Below are positions 1 to 11,845 of a stretch of 64,000 nucleotides of DNA, in pieces. Numbering within the stretch: position 1 is the first letter of the stretch; each line of letters opens with the position of its first letter. Source of the DNA: Metaphire vulgaris (lineage: Eukaryota; Annelida; Clitellata; Crassiclitellata; Megascolecidae); assembly GCA_018105865.1 (NCBI GenBank), contig CM030852.1, forward strand, positions 11,435,145 to 11,499,144. Direction: 5' to 3'. A program made the position numbers and the translations under genes. Under the pieces are notes generated by a model that saw nothing but the letters and a program-made list of their open reading frames with translations, was not told the DNA's origin and did not search any database.

Positions 1-93
1 TAAGTTATATAAAAATGAAAATTAGGCAGTCTGTTTGAGCCTTTCTGGATAACGGTAGGATAGATGTCATGGACGGCACGAAGGGGGCGCGTC

Positions 94-301
94 TTTTTTT
101 CTGCAAAAAAGCAGAAGGTTTTGCATAGGGTTTAGGGTTAGGGGTTAGGGTTATGGTTAGGGTTAGGGTTAAATAACCTAACCTTGACCCTAACCCTAAC
201 TCTAACCTAACCATAACCCATAAAGTTGTCTTTGCTTTAGAAATATTCACATTAAGAACGAAAAATATTCATATAACTTTCTGCCTTTTTGCAGAAAAAA
301 A
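94..301. mobile_element. Foldback element with telomere-like centre
   Basis: Inverted ends at 94-114 and 281-301 (TTTTTTTCTGCAAAAAAGCA type, one mismatch over 21 nt) enclose a run of TTAGGG-like units (121-170) followed by inverted CCCTAA-like units (178-222). The telomere-like units thus also form an inverted repeat. No coding content. Confidence 0.6.
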
Positions 302-431
302 CGTTTAATCTTGTAGGTTTAATCTTGTGCCGATAAAATATCATCATTTGTTAATTAATATTATTATTTGTTAACCTGGTAATTTATTTTTCTGAGCCCC
401 CTGCCTTGCATGAACCGAATACCTTAGGCAC

Positions 432-619
432 CAGTGGCGGCTCCAGGATTTGGCAAATGGGGGGGCCGTTGGGGTGGCAACTTCTAATCATGGGACCCAA
501 ACCATTTGTTGTTAGGTATGTAGTATTAAGTATAGGGTCCCAACAGGGAGCCACTGGGGGGCCAGGCATTTATTAGGGGCGGCACGGGTCCCACGGCCCT
601 CCCTGTGGAGCCGCCACTA
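432..619 (+). mobile_element. hAT-A MITE
   Basis: Begins CAGTGGCGGCTCCA and ends GGAGCCGCCACTA. It is flanked by TTAGGCAC and CTAGGCAC, an 8-bp duplication with one difference. Shares the family body: GATTTGGCAA, AACTTCTAATCATGGG and AGTATAGGGTCCCAAC. No open frame. Confidence 0.85.
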
Positions 620-898
620 CTAGGCACGCCCTATAGTTCAAAACATCTTTAAATGGTATATTAAGGTGCAAGACGCGTGAAATAGTTAACGGCATCTTTG
701 AAAATACTCACCGAAGAGTCCAAGAGTTCAGATTCTACGAAAAGAACGACGAGTTATAACGATGTCGCTTGGTAGTTAAATTCTGGCGTCAAAAGTCATC
801 CTATAACAGATGTTATATCCTTGTCAACCGACTGAGGCCTAACCAGCCTGAGATACTCCTCGATAAAACCAGCATCTGTGCACAGTGCATATTGCAGT

Positions 899-899
899 A

Positions 900-959
<60 letters not shown>

Positions 960-960
960 A
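899..960 (+). repeat. (ACT)n microsatellite
   Basis: About 20 uninterrupted ACT units. Confidence 0.97.
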
Positions 961-1146
961 AAGCACTTATGAGTTTGTGATTTGCAGCATTTATATAACA
1001 GTTCCGGCAGTCGTCTGTCAATACTTATTACAGTAAATTGTCACCAACAGGAACTAGTTCCAATCCTAGTTAAACAAAAGGGCATAATTAGGGTAAACCC
1101 GGTATCTCTTTTAGGCCATATTCCGCTGCATTTGAGCGCTGCCAAG

Positions 1147-1337
1147 CAGTAGCGGCTCCAGGATTTGGCAAGTGGGGGTCGTTGGGGTGAAAACTTCTAA
1201 GCGCCGTGGACCAATTACAGTATTTGTTGCTAGGTATGTAGTAGTGAAAATAGGGTCCCAATAGAGAGACCACTGGAGCCTGGCATTCAATAAGGGGGCA
1301 CGGGCCCCTCACGGACCTCCATGTGGAGCCGCCACTG
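1147..1337 (+). mobile_element. hAT-A MITE
   Basis: Ends CAGTAGCGGCTCCA and GGAGCCGCCACTG. Flanks CTGCCAAG and CTACCAAG are an 8-bp duplication with one change. Confidence 0.83.
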
Positions 1338-1874
1338 CTACCAAGGCGATTACATTCAATCAGTCAATTATCCTCCAAATAGATCGCAATGGCGCGACCC
1401 TTGCTAAATGCACTCAAACAGACTTTGCAAGGTTGAACTCCTAATAAATAGCAATTAATTTGTCAAGAAATTCTGATTAAATGTCCGAATAGCCTGTCTG
1501 AAATTATTACGTATAGATGTTATTATTATTATTATACAACGACAAGATTATCCTGACATAATGTCTAACGACTGCAATGGCACGTAACAATAACAATATT
1601 AAACAGAAATGAATTGTACAGAGAGGTGGTCTAGTATGGGGCCTAGTATGCAAAGGCTAATTAGCTGTGCTAGAATCGCTGCACCTTCGGGTCTAGACCA
1701 AAAACACATCTATTCCTGACTGGATATCCTTCTTAACCTGGAACCTGGAAGTACGGACTGACCTCTGGATGTCAACCTCGAATCACCATGGACAAGATCA
1801 CGACCATGATTTTTTTACTGAAGCGACCATCGACTGGTGCTGATGAACTACTACAATGGGGTGCTAAAGAAGTT

Positions 1875-1930
<56 letters not shown>

Positions 1931-1931
1931 T

Positions 1932-2014
<83 letters not shown>
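1875..2014 (+). repeat. (TAC)n microsatellite
   Basis: About 46 TAC units with one TAT interruption. Long poly-Tyr and poly-Thr readings through it are artefacts. Confidence 0.97.
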
Positions 2015-2383
2015 GTAGTAAGAAAATATCCGATTTATGGGTGTGGCACGGATTTTATTTAGGGCCAGCCCCTACATGTCGAGGACGACCCAACGGGTGT
2101 CAAATGTTTTGGGTTTTGGTCGTCCAGTCCGTTGGTGGAGTTAAAATCTCCGGCTGGTTGCAGTCTTAACTCCGCTGCGTTTTTTTGAAATGTTGGCAAA
2201 TGGCGGCTGAGCCATTAGTTTTCCTTCCGCTTTTAGAGCCAGCATAGCACTGGCGGCCATCTTGGATGTCGATGCTTCCGAGATATTTTATTCCAGCAAA
2301 GAACAGAAAATATGAATGAACGTGGACAACGCTGTTTTGCAAATAGTTTTTTTATAGCACGCAATTATTATGAAGAAAGGAAA

Positions 2384-2805
2384 GGGGCCATCCATAAATG
2401 ACGTCACGCACTTAGGGGGAGGGTTCAAACATTTGTCACGATGTGTTACGACGGGTCTGAAGAGGTTTCCTGAAATGTGACGTCACATAATACTAAATAT
2501 TTTTATTAATACCGCAATTCTATGCTACCGCAAAATTGAACGTATTTGACACTTATAATTATTATACTTCATTTTTAAAAAACAAGAATTTGAAAAAGTT
2601 TCCGAATATTGCTTCAACTATAATAACTATAATGAATATTTTCAAACGAGACGTTAATTTAGACATTGGAAAGACGACAAAATGACTGGGGTTTAACGCG
2701 TTGTGACGTCATATTTGAGGGGAGTTCTGACTTTTTGTGACGACGTGACGAGGAGAGGGGTCAAAAAACTGCCAAAATCGCGTGACGTCATTTATGGATG
2801 GCCCC
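2384..2805. mobile_element. TWA-target MITE (PIF/Harbinger-like), long copy
   Basis: Inverted ends GGGGCCATCCATAAATGACG and CGTCATTTATGGATGGCCCC, flanked by AAA on both sides. A 181-bp deletion version lies at 37310 and a relative at 59995 (flanks TTA). The 3-bp target duplications suggest PIF/Harbinger. The superfamily assignment is inference. Confidence 0.75.
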
Positions 2806-2924
2806 AAATCTATTACGTGTGCTGCTTAGTCAGTGTATATACTGTGAATTGTTTTTCTTCTTCTTTAGAATGGAGGCGACAACACCAACGAACAAATGGA
2901 ACCTGGAATACGTTTAGAAAGTAA

Positions 2925-2995
2925 AGTAAAGTAAAATCTCGTGGATTTCTATAGCGCCTTAATATAATAACAGTAGCTGCTTATTCTTTAAAGTG
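2925..2995 (+). mobile_element. SINE/LINE 3'-tail fragment (TATAGCGCC type)
   Basis: GTGGATTTCTATAGCGCCTT followed by AGTAGCTGCTTATT. The same block recurs at 11755-11845 and, inverted, at 39515-39605. Confidence 0.5.
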
Positions 2996-3081
2996 GTTTC
3001 TTTTTAGATGACTGCCCGCTACGAATGGCCACTGTTTTTTCAAACAGGAGAACTATTGCAGACTTAATTACATGTATCGTT

Positions 3082-3309
3082 CAGAGGCGTAGCAGCCATA
3101 TGGACAACCTGGCCAAATGCCAAGGACTCCCGACCTGCAAAGGGCCCCCGACCCGAGCCCCGAAAAAATTTGTTTTCGCAAAGTTGTAAAGTTATCAGAT
3201 CGAAAGACCGACAAGCAAAAAAAGGGCGTCAACATTTTCGCAAACTTGTCAGATCGTCTCTGGAAAGGGCCCCTGCCGAGGGCCCCCGAGCATATTGCTA
3301 CGCCACCTG
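3082..3309. mobile_element. hAT-like MITE, CAGAGGCGTAGC type
   Basis: Ends CAGAGGCGTAGC and GCTACGCCACCTG. Flanks GTATCGTT and TTATCGTT (8 bp, one mismatch). Contains GACAAGCAAAAAAAGG, one version of a motif shared by several other MITE types here. Confidence 0.65.
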
Positions 3310-3364
3310 TTATCGTTATTACATATTAGAATAATTTTAGTAAATGTCTTATGCAAATGTCACG

Positions 3365-3511
3365 CAGTGGCGGCTCTATGATTTGGCAAGTGGGGGCCGT
3401 TGACAACCTCTAATCATGAGGGCCAACAATTTGTTGTTTAATGTCTGAGAAACGATCCCAACTTTTAGAAATTCAAAACGGGTGCCCTCTCCCCCGGTGG
3501 AGCCGCCACTG
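3365..3511 (+). mobile_element. hAT-A MITE, internally deleted
   Basis: 147 bp instead of about 190. Ends CAGTGGCGGCTCTA and GGAGCCGCCACTG. Perfect 8-bp duplication ATGTCACG on both sides. The middle of the family body is missing. Confidence 0.87.
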
Positions 3512-3890
3512 ATGTCACGTGATCATGAAATTCTGACAGCTAACACGACAGCTATCAGTCTGAGAAACGATCAGATTTTGAAATAAAAGCTTATAGACAT
3601 ATCATCGTCATTTGGGCAGAAGCCAGCATTTCGTCTAGGAGCCTATGCTAAATCGTTCATTTTTCCTGCAGTTCAATGATTGGCCTATAATTTGCAATGG
3701 CTTGATTTGAACGTCAGTTTATGTCCGTATGGTGCTGACGCCTGTATGCCGATTAACAGGACTTGATTACACAATTGCACAGTACATATCCTCGTGATAT
3801 ATTTTTAGCGCCATATAATTACGATTGGTCAATTAATTACCACTTCAGTGGCGAAGCCAAGCCAGAACAATAACGGGCAGAGCCCGGGTT

Positions 3891-4084
3891 CAATGGCGGT
3901 TCCACATGGGGGCCCCGGGGAGGCCCACGCCCCTGTTGAATGCCTGCCCCTCCGTTAGCCCCTCTCCCCAGTTGGGACCTTATACTTACTACAACATGCC
4001 TATCAGCAAGAGGTTGACCACCATGCTTAGAAGTTGCCACCCCTACGCCCCACCCCCACTTGCCAAATCCTGGATCCGCCACTG
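3891..4084 (-). mobile_element. hAT-A MITE
   Basis: Reverse orientation: CAATGGCGGTTCC at the left and GGATCCGCCACTG at the right. Flanks CCCGGGTT and CCCAGGTT (8 bp, one mismatch). A CAGTGGCGAAGCC end at 3846 suggests that it sits inside another decayed element. Confidence 0.8.
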
Positions 4085-4344
4085 CCCAGGTTACGTTGCT
4101 TTCTGCTATAGGGTCGGTGTTGCACATAGGCCGGATAGGGAGAAATTCTCCCCCAATTCTTATACCCCCTCCAAAATCCATCTCAGTGTGTAATGCGACG
4201 ACAATTTCTCAACACCCCCACCCTACAGAAATCATGCCCTCCATCTGAACTGACGTAGATCCCCAGGACAAAGGAGAGTGTATGCAACGCTGGCCCGGGT
4301 TAAGCAGAAAATTCTAGCTGGTAACATTAGCCTACATCAAACTG

Positions 4345-4345
<1 letters not shown>

Positions 4346-4394
<49 letters not shown>

Positions 4395-4440
4395 ACAAGG
4401 TTTAAAGTGATTCAGTAGGGACTGCCCTGTGTGAGAACCA
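4346..4440 (+). repeat. (AT)n plus AAT-family tail
   Basis: About 22 AT units (4346-4391), then TTTAAAGTGATTCAGTAGGG and CTGTGTGAGAACCACT. The latter is the tail block that follows (AAT)n repeats at 28.1, 35.7 and 44.3 kb. Confidence 0.7.
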
Positions 4441-4673
4441 CTGTAATGCGCTGATTCGCACAGCAGAGTTCAATCATTGGGTTATTTTGCATTTGAAATG
4501 ATAAACATGATGTAAACGTCGAGATTGACATGTTCAGTTTTATGATTGCTGCTGATTTGATCTCCTGCTGGGTTTTCCGTTTGAGTCTAGTTACGCCACC
4601 GATTAGTTATTAGGCTATCGGCATTTCAATGTTGTAGCTTCTCAACTGCAACGTTATCAATGCATGGGCTACT

Positions 4674-4881
4674 CAGGGGCGGCGCTGAGTTTTGTTGGCT
4701 GGGTGGGGTCTAATGCAATCTACACAACCAGGACCCGGCTCAGACTACCCCTCACCCCCACCTCCCCACCCCAGTAAAAATTTATCTGCGTACTTGCACG
4801 ATTTGCTTGGGTGCCTCTGCCCGAGGCTTGGTGGGTCCGGACCCGCAGACCCACCCCCCCAGCGCAGCCGGCCCGCCCCTG
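4674..4881. mobile_element. hAT-like MITE, CAGGGGCGGCGC type
   Basis: Ends CAGGGGCGGCGC and GCCCGCCCCTG. Flanks GGGCTACT and AGGCTACT (8 bp, one mismatch). Confidence 0.65.
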
Positions 4882-5168
4882 AGGCTACTGTCTCAGCGCA
4901 AGAACTTCACAAATCCATTGTTTTAGTTGTTTTTGCGTAATTATCTTTCTGAATGTTGGTTAAATCCATTATCCATATTATATGCCTACAGTACGTGATT
5001 TTAAGATTCGACCAAGCGACGACAAACATGCGGAGAATAATTAACTGTTAGCCTATGTACTTGAGCGCAATGAAGTGAAGCTTTTCTCCTTATGTTCGCC
5101 AGGCGGTGAGGTTTTCTGATAGATCGGACAACAAGCGATGCCGACTATTGGCAAAGCGTGCACTAGCC

Positions 5169-5175
5169 TGTGCGT

Positions 5176-5206
<31 letters not shown>
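5169..5206 (+). repeat. (TG)n microsatellite
   Basis: Near-perfect TG dinucleotide run with one TA interruption. Confidence 0.9.
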
Positions 5207-5407
5207 CTTGCGTCTGTTCTTATCTCTGATCTTGACTTCTGTGCAAATTGCGCATGATCAGACGCATCATGCCGAATACGCAATGATGGATCCTGATTAC
5301 TTCCTTTATCTTGAATTACCTGAATTATTAGACGTTAACAAATAGTAGTTCTTGCACGAGTGTGAGTAAATCGGTGCGTGGCAGCAACATTACTTGCATG
5401 CGTCTCC

Positions 5408-5408
<1 letters not shown>

Positions 5409-5455
<47 letters not shown>

Positions 5456-5993
5456 GGTAGTGCAGGTGGTGGTGGTAGTGGTGGTGGTGGTAGGTGGTGG
5501 TGGTGGTGGTGTGGTGGTGGTGGTGGTGGTGGTGGTGGTGGTGGTGGTGGTGGTGGTGGTGGTGGTGGTGGTGGTGGTGGTGGTGGTGGTGGTGGTGGTG
5601 GTGGTGGTGGTGGTGGTGGTGGTGGTGGTGGTGGTGGTGGCAGTGGCAGTGGTGCAGTGGTGGTGGTGGTGGTGGTGGTGGTGGTGGTGGTGCAGGTGGT
5701 GGTGGTGGTGGTGCAGCAGCAGGTGGCAGCAGGGCAGCAGCAGGTGGTGGTGGTGGTGGTGGTGGTGCTGCTGCAGCAGCAGCAGTGGTGGTGGTGGTGG
5801 TGGTGGTGGTGGTGGTGGCAGTGGCAGTGGTGGTGGTGGTGCAGCAGGTGGTGGTGGTGCAGCAGTTGTGGTGGTGGTGGTGGTGGTGGTGGTGGTGCAG
5901 CAGCAGTGCAGTGGTGCAGCAGGTGGTGGTGGTGGCACTGCTGCCACCTAATGGTGGTAGTAGTAGTAGTAGCAGTGGCAGTGGTAGCAGCAG

Positions 5994-6051
<58 letters not shown>

Positions 6052-6097
6052 ACTAGTAGTAGTAGTAGTAGTAGCAGCAGCAGCGCAGCAGCAGTAG
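5409..6097 (+). repeat. Compound G-rich triplet satellite (AGT, GGT, GCA)
   Basis: AGT units (5409-5450), then about 480 nt mainly of GGT with GCA interruptions, then AGT and GCA units to 6097. Open in all frames only because triplet repeats lack stops. Homopolymer-like translations are not genes. Confidence 0.97.
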
Positions 6098-6596
6098 TAG
6101 CATTATATATATTATGAATTAATATATAATTAATTAATATATTATTTTTTGCCGTGACTGACTGTTTTGTCTGTCAAATATTTTCTGCGTCTGATTCTGG
6201 ACGTGTGCCTCCAAAAGCAAGTCGCCCTTTTCCATTAGTTTCACCTGATTGTGTAATTATTAATCTAACGTCTTTGGACCACCTGCCAATCAGACCAACT
6301 ACTACCGCATCCAGCAACTGTTTCCCGTTGTTGCTTTCACCGTGATTGCGGTCCAACCCGACACCATGACCCGAAATAAGTGATGTTCCGGAGGTGTTGT
6401 GGGGGGGGGGCAGGCTGGAGTGGACGAACGGAAAGTTCCAGGACGCCAGGTGTGAAGCGTGTAATTGATTGGAAATTCTAACCGTTGGCGATTTCGTGGT
6501 ACAGTCAGAGCGGTAATTGGAAATGGACTTTCGTGCCGAAAAGGAAAATATTGAGATGCTGGCCGATCTCTTTCCTTGAACTGCGATAGCCGCCGA

Positions 6597-6753
6597 CAGT
6601 GTTTAATCTAGGCCGTTTCCGGGGGGAATTGCCCTTCCCCCCGGAAATTTTGGAATACTACATGGACTAACAGCGGCCCCTAGCAGAATTCCCCCGGTTT
6701 TGTCAGTTTCCCCCCTCCTCCCTCCGGAGTCCAGGAGTCTAGATTAAACACTG
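6597..6753. mobile_element. hAT-C MITE
   Basis: Ends CAGTGTTTAATCTAGGCC and TCTAGATTAAACACTG. Perfect 8-bp duplication GCCGCCGA on both sides. Same family as 32761-32956. Confidence 0.9.
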
Positions 6754-7204
6754 GCCGCCGAAGTAAAACAGGCAGCCAATTGAGGTGTGATTGCATTTAT
6801 ATAAGTGATCGATATTTCGGCAAGCACTGTAAAGATACAGGCAGACAGAGACAAACAAACAGAGACAGAACGACAGAGACAGAACGATAAGTATATTAGT
6901 TTCAATCAGCACCAAGCAATACAATTGTACAATTAAACAATATCTCATCGCTATTTCGATAATCCATCACTATTTAAAACCAAACTGGCATGTCCAAGAA
7001 TGTTCAGACCAACAATAAGGCAGTGAGAGAGCGCAATAAACCAAGTTTTCTATACCCTAAGGTAAGAAATAATGATTCAAAGTCTCATTAGTTGTATTCT
7101 CTCCGCTTAATCAGGTCGCGGTTAACTAGTTAGCCTTGCAGCGGTGTTTTCATACTGTTATGAATTTGTTTGTAAGCATTATTACACAAATGGTTGATAT
7201 ATGA

Positions 7205-7396
7205 TATAGCCTATGTAGGGATATTTTTGCACCCCTAACGTCCCCCCAACAATCCCCCTCCTCAATTTGAGACCGACACCCCAAACACCCCCAATCTCAG
7301 CTATGGAATGACCCTTTTTGCTTGTCAGACTTTTGGCAGGGGACCCCCAGAATTTACCGACCCCCCCCCCCAACTTGACAATCCTAGAAATAACCC
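7205..7396 (-). mobile_element. hAT-E MITE (CAGGGATATTT type)
   Basis: TAGGGATATTTTTGCACCCC at the left and CCTAGAAATAACCCTGG at the right. Related to copies at 18338, 21073 and 58091. Carries ATGACCCTTTTTGCTTGTCA at 7308. Ends are worn and no target duplication is convincing. Confidence 0.6.
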
Positions 7397-7828
7397 TGGA
7401 TATATGCGCTGGGTGGCGTCATTTGCTCAAAATTTCACTTGAACAGGCGTCTTGTCATGCGAGGTTCTAGCGGGAGACTAGATTTCCGGAAAGTAAATGG
7501 AGTTTCATGAAGTTGAGAAGGTTGTTCGGAAACGCCATTGCGAATTCTGTTCTCGGAAAGGCTTTCGGTATTTTGCTTAACGTCGACTTTACGAACGTCT
7601 CTCTGTGGCGCATGAGCGACGCTACTTCTCCGGACAGATCGACGTCGTCTTCAGTCAAATAATCGATCATGTTATTGGACGGGATGAAATAATTGAGACA
7701 GCGTCTTTCGATCAACCAACCGATCATCTGACAAAGCAACTCTCCGACGGAATTTACAAAGTCGAGATTTGCTTTGGCATTAAAGCAATAGAATTATATA
7801 TCTATTATCATTATTATTATATTTGGCA

Positions 7829-8066
<238 letters not shown>

Positions 8067-8656
8067 TGTTGTTGTTGTTGCGAGTTTGAGTGGAAAAGAA
8101 AAAAGGAAGACAAAAGACAAGATGCATGGATAACATTATGGAGGCAATGAACATGAACATCGAGGAACTGAGAAATGCGGTCGAGGACAGAAAAGAATGG
8201 CACATCAAAGTCCATAATATCTACACAATGTCGGAGACGACTGAATGACTGAGAGAGGGAGAGAGATAACGGGTTTTCGGATGTTTCAGTATCCATGGGA
8301 CCTCCATGTGCGATGAAACTTGTGTTCATATCGCCCCCTCTAGTCGAATTACTGTTTTGTTCCTGTATTCTCATCCATTCTCACTTGCACTGGGAACCGA
8401 AATCTCTGTATGTCAAGTGCCTATCACTCCTGCGTTCACTTCAGTCCGATTGACTGCGTTGATTGAAGACTCGACCGGACGTGGATTTGAGTGAAGAGGC
8501 GAAGTTCCGACTTGAGAGAAAGCCGAAGATGTCTTCTCTAAGATTCGATAGTCATAGTCTACCTGAAGATTGTGGGTTCAGAGCCTCAGGTTACTGAAAC
8601 TGATTCGGAAGTGGTCTGTTGATTAACAAAATCCAGCAACTGGATGGACTCTTAAG

Positions 8657-8843
8657 CAGTGGCGGCTCTATGATTTGGCAAGTGGGGGGCCGTTGGGGAG
8701 GCAACTTCTAATCATGGGGGTCAACCATTTGTTGTTTAATGCATGTAGCATTAAGTATAGGGTCCCAACTGGGGGGCCACTGGGGGGCAGGTACTCAATA
8801 GGGGTGGCACGGGCCCCCTGACCCCCCGGTGGAGCCTCCACTG
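8657..8843 (+). mobile_element. hAT-A MITE
   Basis: Ends CAGTGGCGGCTCTA and GGAGCCTCCACTG. Perfect 8-bp duplication CTCTTAAG. Confidence 0.9.
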
Positions 8844-9179
8844 CTCTTAAGACTGTGAAAGCAGCCACACAAAACCATTAGCGGTTTTGAACGACCAACG
8901 TTGCGGTATTTCAAGAGGCTATAGTTAAGTCAAGCTCTTGTAACGTGGTACTACTTTTGCAGAGTCAAACCGTATCAGATATCAGTATTCGATTTGCAAG
9001 AGTGTGAAGTTAACCCCTCCCCGTCGGCCGAGAGCAACCCCGACTTGTATTGGGGGACAAAAATTTGGTTTAGGCCGTTCATCTCGACAGGTGGTCACAA
9101 ATTCTGATCTGGGTTCGATCTGTTTTTTAAAATCGAAACACTGCAGGTTACATAGGGTAAAGACAGTGTTCGATTTATG

Positions 9180-9320
9180 TATGTATATATGTATATATGT
9201 ATATATATATCCATATATATATATATATATACTCCATATATATGTATAATTGTATATATAGGCCTATACTCCAAATATATACTCCATATCTAATATATAT
9301 ATATATATAATTATATATAT
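9180..9320 (+). repeat. AT-rich imperfect (AT)n with ACTCCATATATA repeats
   Basis: Mixed TATA, GTATATAT and ACTCCATATATA units directly before a foldback element. No gene signal. Confidence 0.7.
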
Positions 9321-9339
9321 AATGGTATTATTAACTATA

Positions 9340-9851
9340 CAGGGTGTAAAAGTGAAAAAAGCACCCTTTTGACTTATATTTAATATCTCGGCTGCTAAAT
9401 ATATACTCGATTTCAATATAATTATATAGACCATATATATATAATTACTGAATGTTTTGATGCAATTGTATTAAAACTTCATGATGATATCTTTAGTGTT
9501 TTGAAAAGTCTTGCCAAAAAACTTAAAGAGACCCACATTTTGAAAATTGACACTGGAATATAACGTCGGTCAAGACGAAACTACAGCGCTATTTTTATCT
9601 TAAAAAACGATTTTCTCACATTTTATTATGACGTTATATTCCAATGTCAGTTTCAAAATGTGGGTCTCTTTAGTTTTTGTAGCCATAATATTATTTCATG
9701 CAAACACTAAAGATAGCAGCATGAAATTTGGCAATTGCATCAAAAACATTCCCAATTATATGGCCTATAAATTTAATTGAAATCGCTTGCCACTTCAGCC
9801 GAGATATTAAATATCATAAAGGCGTCGCCATCTTTTCACTTTTACACCCTG
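9340..9851. mobile_element. TA-target foldback element with long inverted arms
   Basis: Flanked by TA on each side. The ends CAGGGTGTAAAAGTGAAAA and its complement continue inward as matching blocks (TTTAATATCTCGGCTG; GACCCACATTTTGAAA) on both arms. It is about 512 bp with arms near 240 nt. Ends and TA target suggest a Tc1/mariner-type non-autonomous element (inference). Confidence 0.75.
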
Positions 9852-9892
9852 TATCCGTTTCATGATGTACGTTGCATTAAGACGGCTTTAAC

Positions 9893-10020
9893 TAGGATTT
9901 GGAAAACGCAAGTGGGGGGGTTTTGTAACGGCAACTTCCCTAATCATGGGGGCCAAAAATTTGTTGTTTAATGTATCTGGCATTAAGTATAGGGTCCCAA
10001 CTGGGGCCATTTGGGGCAAT
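9893..10020 (+). mobile_element. Decayed hAT-A fragment
   Basis: Contains AGGATTTGG, AATCATGGGGGCCA, TTGTTGTTTAATGTAT and AGTATAGGGTCCCAACTGGG in family order, but lacks both ends. Confidence 0.55.
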
Positions 10021-10579
10021 GGCAGTCAAAGCTCTGATTCAGTTTCAATGAAAAGCCGCACTGGATGTACGTCACAGCTGTCTTTGAAAAGTCTTGCATT
10101 TCCGTTAAAAAAATGGAGGAAATAGATATTGTCAGTTCTTGAAAATTGGTCAGGGGCCGATTTTGCCAGGAACCGATTAGGTCAAGGCCGATTAGGTCAA
10201 GGCCAAACTACCAGTGTCTATTGAAATCTTAAGAAACGTTTTCTCAACATCGACATTGTAATACTCTACATCTACCTACATGAACTAAATCTATTTTTGC
10301 ACGCGTACAGATACTATTAGATTTAAAAGTAGACTATAGCCTATATGTGACTGCGAGCGCAAACTGTTTGTAATTGTGTATGTGATGTTAATGCGTGCGG
10401 TCGTGTGCGTGTGTGGCCTTGCCGCCCTTCCCTTGGCTGTCTTTATTTCCACGAATAATAAAGCTTCCCTTGCCACTTCCAGCTTCCAACCGTCTTGTGT
10501 GTCGGCGTCGTCATCTCAGTTTCCTTTTCCGCTTCACCTCTGACCCACTCCGTTTCCGCCTTCCCCCGCTGTACGTTGC

Positions 10580-11215
10580 ATTAAGACGGGGTTTAACCCA
10601 AACATTTAGGAAAACGCGCCCCACTTCAAGGGTTTTGTAACGTGCCGCGACCCTAACCATAGCGTGTAAAAAACAAAAAAATTGCATTAAGCCATCTGGC
10701 GAACGTTAATTGAAAAGAATCTGTTTAGTTTTGAATAAATGGCAAAACCAAAGCTCTGATTCAGTTTCAATGAAAATGTAGCAAATATATTTGGCAGAAT
10801 TATTCATATTTTTGCCAAATTAAACAAAATGAGAGAAATAGATATTGAAAGTTCTTGAAAATTGTCTCTTTAAAATTTTGCCAGGAACACACCCTTTTTA
10901 CGCGTCTTAAAAATCCTATGAGTATGGCAAAATCGCTTGTGTTTGCTTTTTTATTTTCTAGCCTTTTGTTTGACAGAAACAGGTCCTTCCCTATTGTTAG
11001 TGGAGTTTCAGAGCAAAATGGTCGGAATACGCTTTCCGTACGTTATTGCGAAATAAGGTTAATTTTAAAAAGTACTATAGCCTATAGGCCAGGGTTTCGC
11101 AAACTGTTTAGAAATTTACAACTCACTTCAGCGGCTTTGTAACATACCGTGACCCTGCAAGCTTTATTGTCAACTAAAATTGGATTGAGCACTAATCATT
11201 TGAATATAAGACGTG
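10580..11215 (+). repeat. Dispersed repeat (hAT-like, decayed), copy 1
   Basis: Shares long collinear blocks with 15490-16112: CATCTGGCGAACGTTAATTG, GGCAGAATTATTCATATTTT and TCTTAAAAATCCTATGAGTA. It opens and closes with worn 'aaactgtttggaaccgcggcccac' style sequence, as in hAT element ends. A partial third copy may lie at about 10035-10150. Confidence 0.7.
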
Positions 11216-11403
11216 CGTGGAGGATTGCAGAATTTCTTAAAACCTAGGTCCACTTGCAACTTTCAAGGCTTGTGACATTGTGGTATTGGTTAGAAAATGA
11301 CACTTTTGGTTCTAATTTCGCGCTATCCCCGCGACCCACTAGACTGAGCCCTGCGACCCACTTTTGGGTCGCCACCCACAGTTTGGGAAGCACTGCATTA
11401 AGA

Positions 11404-11560
11404 CAGGGTGCGATTTGTCACCTGGAGCAGTGGGGGGAGGATATGTCGAGCTTGGGGATGTGGTTGTTGAGGAAGTGTAGCAGTGGGAGGGATGTAGTGG
11501 TGGGGGATGTAGCAGTAGGGGGATGCAGTTGGGAAGTGGGGGTCCCCTCTTTACCCCCTT
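11404..11560 (+). mobile_element. hAT-G MITE (CAGGGTGCGATTTGT type)
   Basis: Left end CAGGGTGCGATTTGTCACC. Perfect 8-bp duplication CATTAAGA at 11396-11403 and 11561-11568. Same family as 29461-29636 in reverse. The right end is worn. Confidence 0.7.
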
Positions 11561-11567
11561 CATTAAG

Positions 11568-11747
11568 AGGTCAAATCAAAGTCCTTCCCCGAGCCCACGG
11601 GCTTCATTAAGCCCTCGGCCAGGCGTAATGCCACGGATGGCATTAAATCCCCGCAGAGATTTTTACTGCCCTCTTTTTATTGCAGATCCACGGTGAAGTC
11701 CGACTTTGCTCCATCGTCCAACGTTGTTACCACTAACTTCCCGCCCC
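11568..11747 (-). mobile_element. tRNA-derived SINE-1, partial
   Basis: Reverse orientation. Contains CTCCATCGTCCAACGTTGTT and ACTAACTTCCCGCCCC, the complement of the SINE-1 tRNA-like head (A-box region), and the CCTTCCCCGAGCCCACG tail block. The B-box part is eroded. Confidence 0.65.
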
Positions 11748-11754
11748 ATTAAAA

Positions 11755-11845
11755 TCTTGTAGATTTCTAATAAAATCTTGTAGATTTCTATAGCGCCTTG
11801 GAGAGCAGCACCACAGTAGTTGCTTATTCTTACTCATCCACCAAC
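11755..11845 (+). mobile_element. SINE/LINE 3'-tail fragment with local duplication
   Basis: AAAATCTTGTAGATTTCTA occurs twice in tandem, followed by TAGCGCCTTGG and AGTTGCTTATTC. Same block as 2925-2995. Confidence 0.5.

Noticed and set aside
118..226. True telomere end at the window start
   Set aside because: The tract is short, irregular and turns back on itself inside an inverted repeat, with ordinary sequence on both sides.
5378..6097. Very long open frames (up to 239 codons) in several + and - frames
   Set aside because: They translate triplet microsatellites (poly-Gly, poly-Val, poly-Trp, poly-Thr). The absence of stops follows from the repeat, not from coding.
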